64,000 nt of DNA, from assembly GCF_002042975.1 (NCBI RefSeq), contig NW_018150325.1, positions 2,282,420 to 2,346,419 of the forward strand. The letters are read 5' to 3'. A program made the translations under genes and the position numbers. This stretch comes from Orbicella faveolata. Taxonomy: Eukaryota > Cnidaria > Anthozoa > Scleractinia > Merulinidae. Each line of letters starts with the position of its first letter. The stretch's first letter is position 1. Below, in pieces: positions 62,045 through 64,000 of this stretch. A model generated the notes under the pieces. The model worked only from the letters and a program-made list of their open reading frames with translations, ran no database searches and was not told where the DNA came from.

Positions 62045-64000
62045 NTAAGAGCATAATTTAAACAGTGTCATAGGAACATACACCTAAAACTCAATACTGG
62101 CAAATAAAAGGAAATTCATAATAATTATTATTTTTTATCTTTATGACTTGTGAGGGAATACATTAACATTATAATTGTTATGACATCTCTTGTAGCTTTG
62201 GAAATAAATAACCAGAATGGAATAATTCCAGCAAGAACGTCTCAGAAGATTACAGCAACTGCTTATCCGTCACGTCGAGTCTGCTACAAGTTCAAACTCA
62301 GTTATGAGCTTTTCTCGATGTTTGGTATGTTACTTAATATAACATCGCATTCAGAAAATACATATTTGAACCTGGCCACACTGGCCACCCTGAGACAAAA
62401 TTTAAGTGGCCACTGTAAAGAGGTGGCCTGTGTGAGAGTTGAATGTATCGATCAGCACTTGAGACAACACCCCTTCATTGAAGAGATGTGGCTCTTATAG
62501 CAGGGTAGCTGTAAATTGAGACTCTGCTGTATTTGATGCAGGTACTTTGACATTGGCCCTTTCTGGCACTACCTGCAAATTACAGCTTTATCTACAGTGC
62601 TTCGATTTGTTTATAGGAGAGCCTGGGTGGAAAGATTCATGTCATGGACATATTTTTCCTCCTATAGATGATGGTAAACCGTTCTTAACATGCCCCAAGA
62701 GACAACTAGTTGATCTGCAGTGTCAAGGAGTGTATCCAACTCTTTCTGTAACTGATGCTCGCTGCCTGGGGAGTGGTAAAGGATACAGTAAAATACAAAT
62801 ATGGACCCTCTTTTCCCTTGACAGGTCAGATATAATCAAACACTTAGCTAGAGAAGTTTTAAGTTGGCTGTCACAAGCTATAGTGTTTGCTTTGACAGGT
62901 CAGATGTAATCAAACACTTAGCTAAAGAAGTGTTAAGTTGGCTGTCACAAGCCATCAGTGTTTGCTTTGACAGGTCAGATATAATCAAACACTTAGCTAG
63001 AGAAGTTTTGAGTTAACTGTCACAAGCTATAGTGTTTGCCTTGACAGGTCAGATGTAATCAAACACTTAGCTAAAGAAGTTTTAAGTTGGCTGTCACAAG
63101 CTATAGTGCTTGCTTTGACAGGTCAGATGTAATCAAGCACTTAGCTAAAGAAGCTTTAAGTTGGCTGTCACAAGCTGTAGTGTTTGCTTTGTAAATAATA
63201 TGTCACCAATCAGTCAAAAATGTAGGTTAACTAGGCACATCATGTCATTTTTAAATTCTGAAACAACTAGTCGTTGTGGGTCAACCTACATCGTAGATAA
63301 TGAATGTAACAATAGTAAATTCCACAGTAAAATTAAGTCTCGTTCTTACTTTGTAGCCTGAATGAATGCCTGGAGTCCGATCCATCTCCGTCAGAACTCC
63401 TTTATGCTGCAGTCACTCGACACAGGTCGGTAACTAATTGTTATAAATCACTGGTGTACACTACATTTTATAAAATTCAAATCACTTCTGTGGAGATTTT
63501 TGTGATGTCTAAATCATGCTGGCAACAGACAGCTGGGGACCATTATCCTGATTATGAGGTCTTGATATTTGTATTCAATTTTCACAGCACAAGGCGCCGA
63601 GTCCCTGTCAACACAAGAGCCATAATGGACTTTAACTTTGGAGCAGCTCCTCTGGGCGATGACTCATGTGTGGTTCATCTGAACCTACAGAACACAGGAT
63701 CAGTTCCTGCTGAATGGTAAGTACATCATCACTATTCTTCATCTGCTATCACTATGTAGGGCTGTCATTACGTTTTGAGTCACCTCCTGGTACCTTGATC
63801 TTCACGTCCATAACCAACTTGTTTCTTCGAGGGTGTGTTGTATCAACAGCAGGCAAGTTCACCTAGAGCATCAAGGGTTCATCAAGCATACTCAGGTGTA
63901 ACAGGTTTTTCAAGTTACGCCCCTCAATGCATATGATGGCCCAATCCACAATGAACTCAATTAAGGTATACTCATCTTATAACTCACCCATGGTCGAACT
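62045..64000. repeat. Single n followed by an exact duplicate of 57178-59132 running off the window (assembly artefact)
   Basis: Positions 62046-64000 repeat 57178-59132 at offset 4868. The junction is again a single n. The block probably continues past the window to include exons 35-40 a second time. Confidence 0.9.
62196..63716 (+). CDS. CFAP65: CFAP65 exons 31-34, second copy
   Basis: Exons at +4868: 62196-62324, 62542-62824, 63357-63425, 63588-63716, same phases and same sequence as the first set. It encodes the [16 protein letters not shown] and [13 protein letters not shown] segments. It lies in the contig that should carry the true 3' end of the gene. I infer one genomic copy. Confidence 0.86.

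Overview
This is a eukaryotic nuclear window. It is AT-rich, has many introns with GT-AG splice sites, and is full of small fold-back and terminal-inverted-repeat (TIR) elements. The genes (a Wnt ligand, a cilium protein, a DAPP1-type SH2/PH adaptor) and the repeat families fit an anthozoan cnidarian, most likely a stony coral, in a draft scaffold. No operon, CRISPR array, tRNA, rRNA or retrovirus-like element was recognised.

Layout: (1) 1-216, minus strand, an internal exon of an unrecognised gene that leaves the window. (2) 4632-10000, minus, a complete 7-exon 2-oxoglutarate/Fe(II) oxygenase of the isopenicillin-N-synthase-like family, 320 aa. (3) 11769-17022, minus, a complete 4-exon Wnt gene, 349 aa with 24 cysteines after the signal peptide. 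(4) 20943-25897, minus, complete TMX2-like membrane thioredoxin, 8 exons, 269 aa, with a CPPC active site. (5) 26316-26699, plus, a single-exon FBXO48-like F-box gene, head-to-head with TMX2. (6) 27673-32410, minus, DAPP1-like SH2+PH adaptor (about 302 aa), present again at 32943-37680. (7) 38764-61888, plus, CFAP65 (CCDC108), 40 coding exons seen; the C-terminal part lies beyond the window. Exons 5-13 and 31-34 each appear twice.

The largest-scale structure is an assembly artefact. Four direct duplications (335, 5269, 5550 and at least 1955 bp) each have their second copy starting immediately after N (single n at 21715, 32797 and 62045; a 127-N run at 45881-46007). This looks like overlapping contigs laid end to end without merging. 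Collapsing them would shorten the window to about 50.8 kb and give single DAPP1 and CFAP65 genes.

The genes do not form one pathway. DAPP1 and CFAP65 are divergent neighbours, as are TMX2 and FBXO48, and both pairs may share promoters. The most unusual sequence features are two minisatellites that start on CFAP65 splice donors, a near-perfect 91-bp-arm palindrome, and a 380-bp hairpin element that broke the assembly. All exon coordinates come from reading splice sites and frame by eye; no alignment or database search was run.
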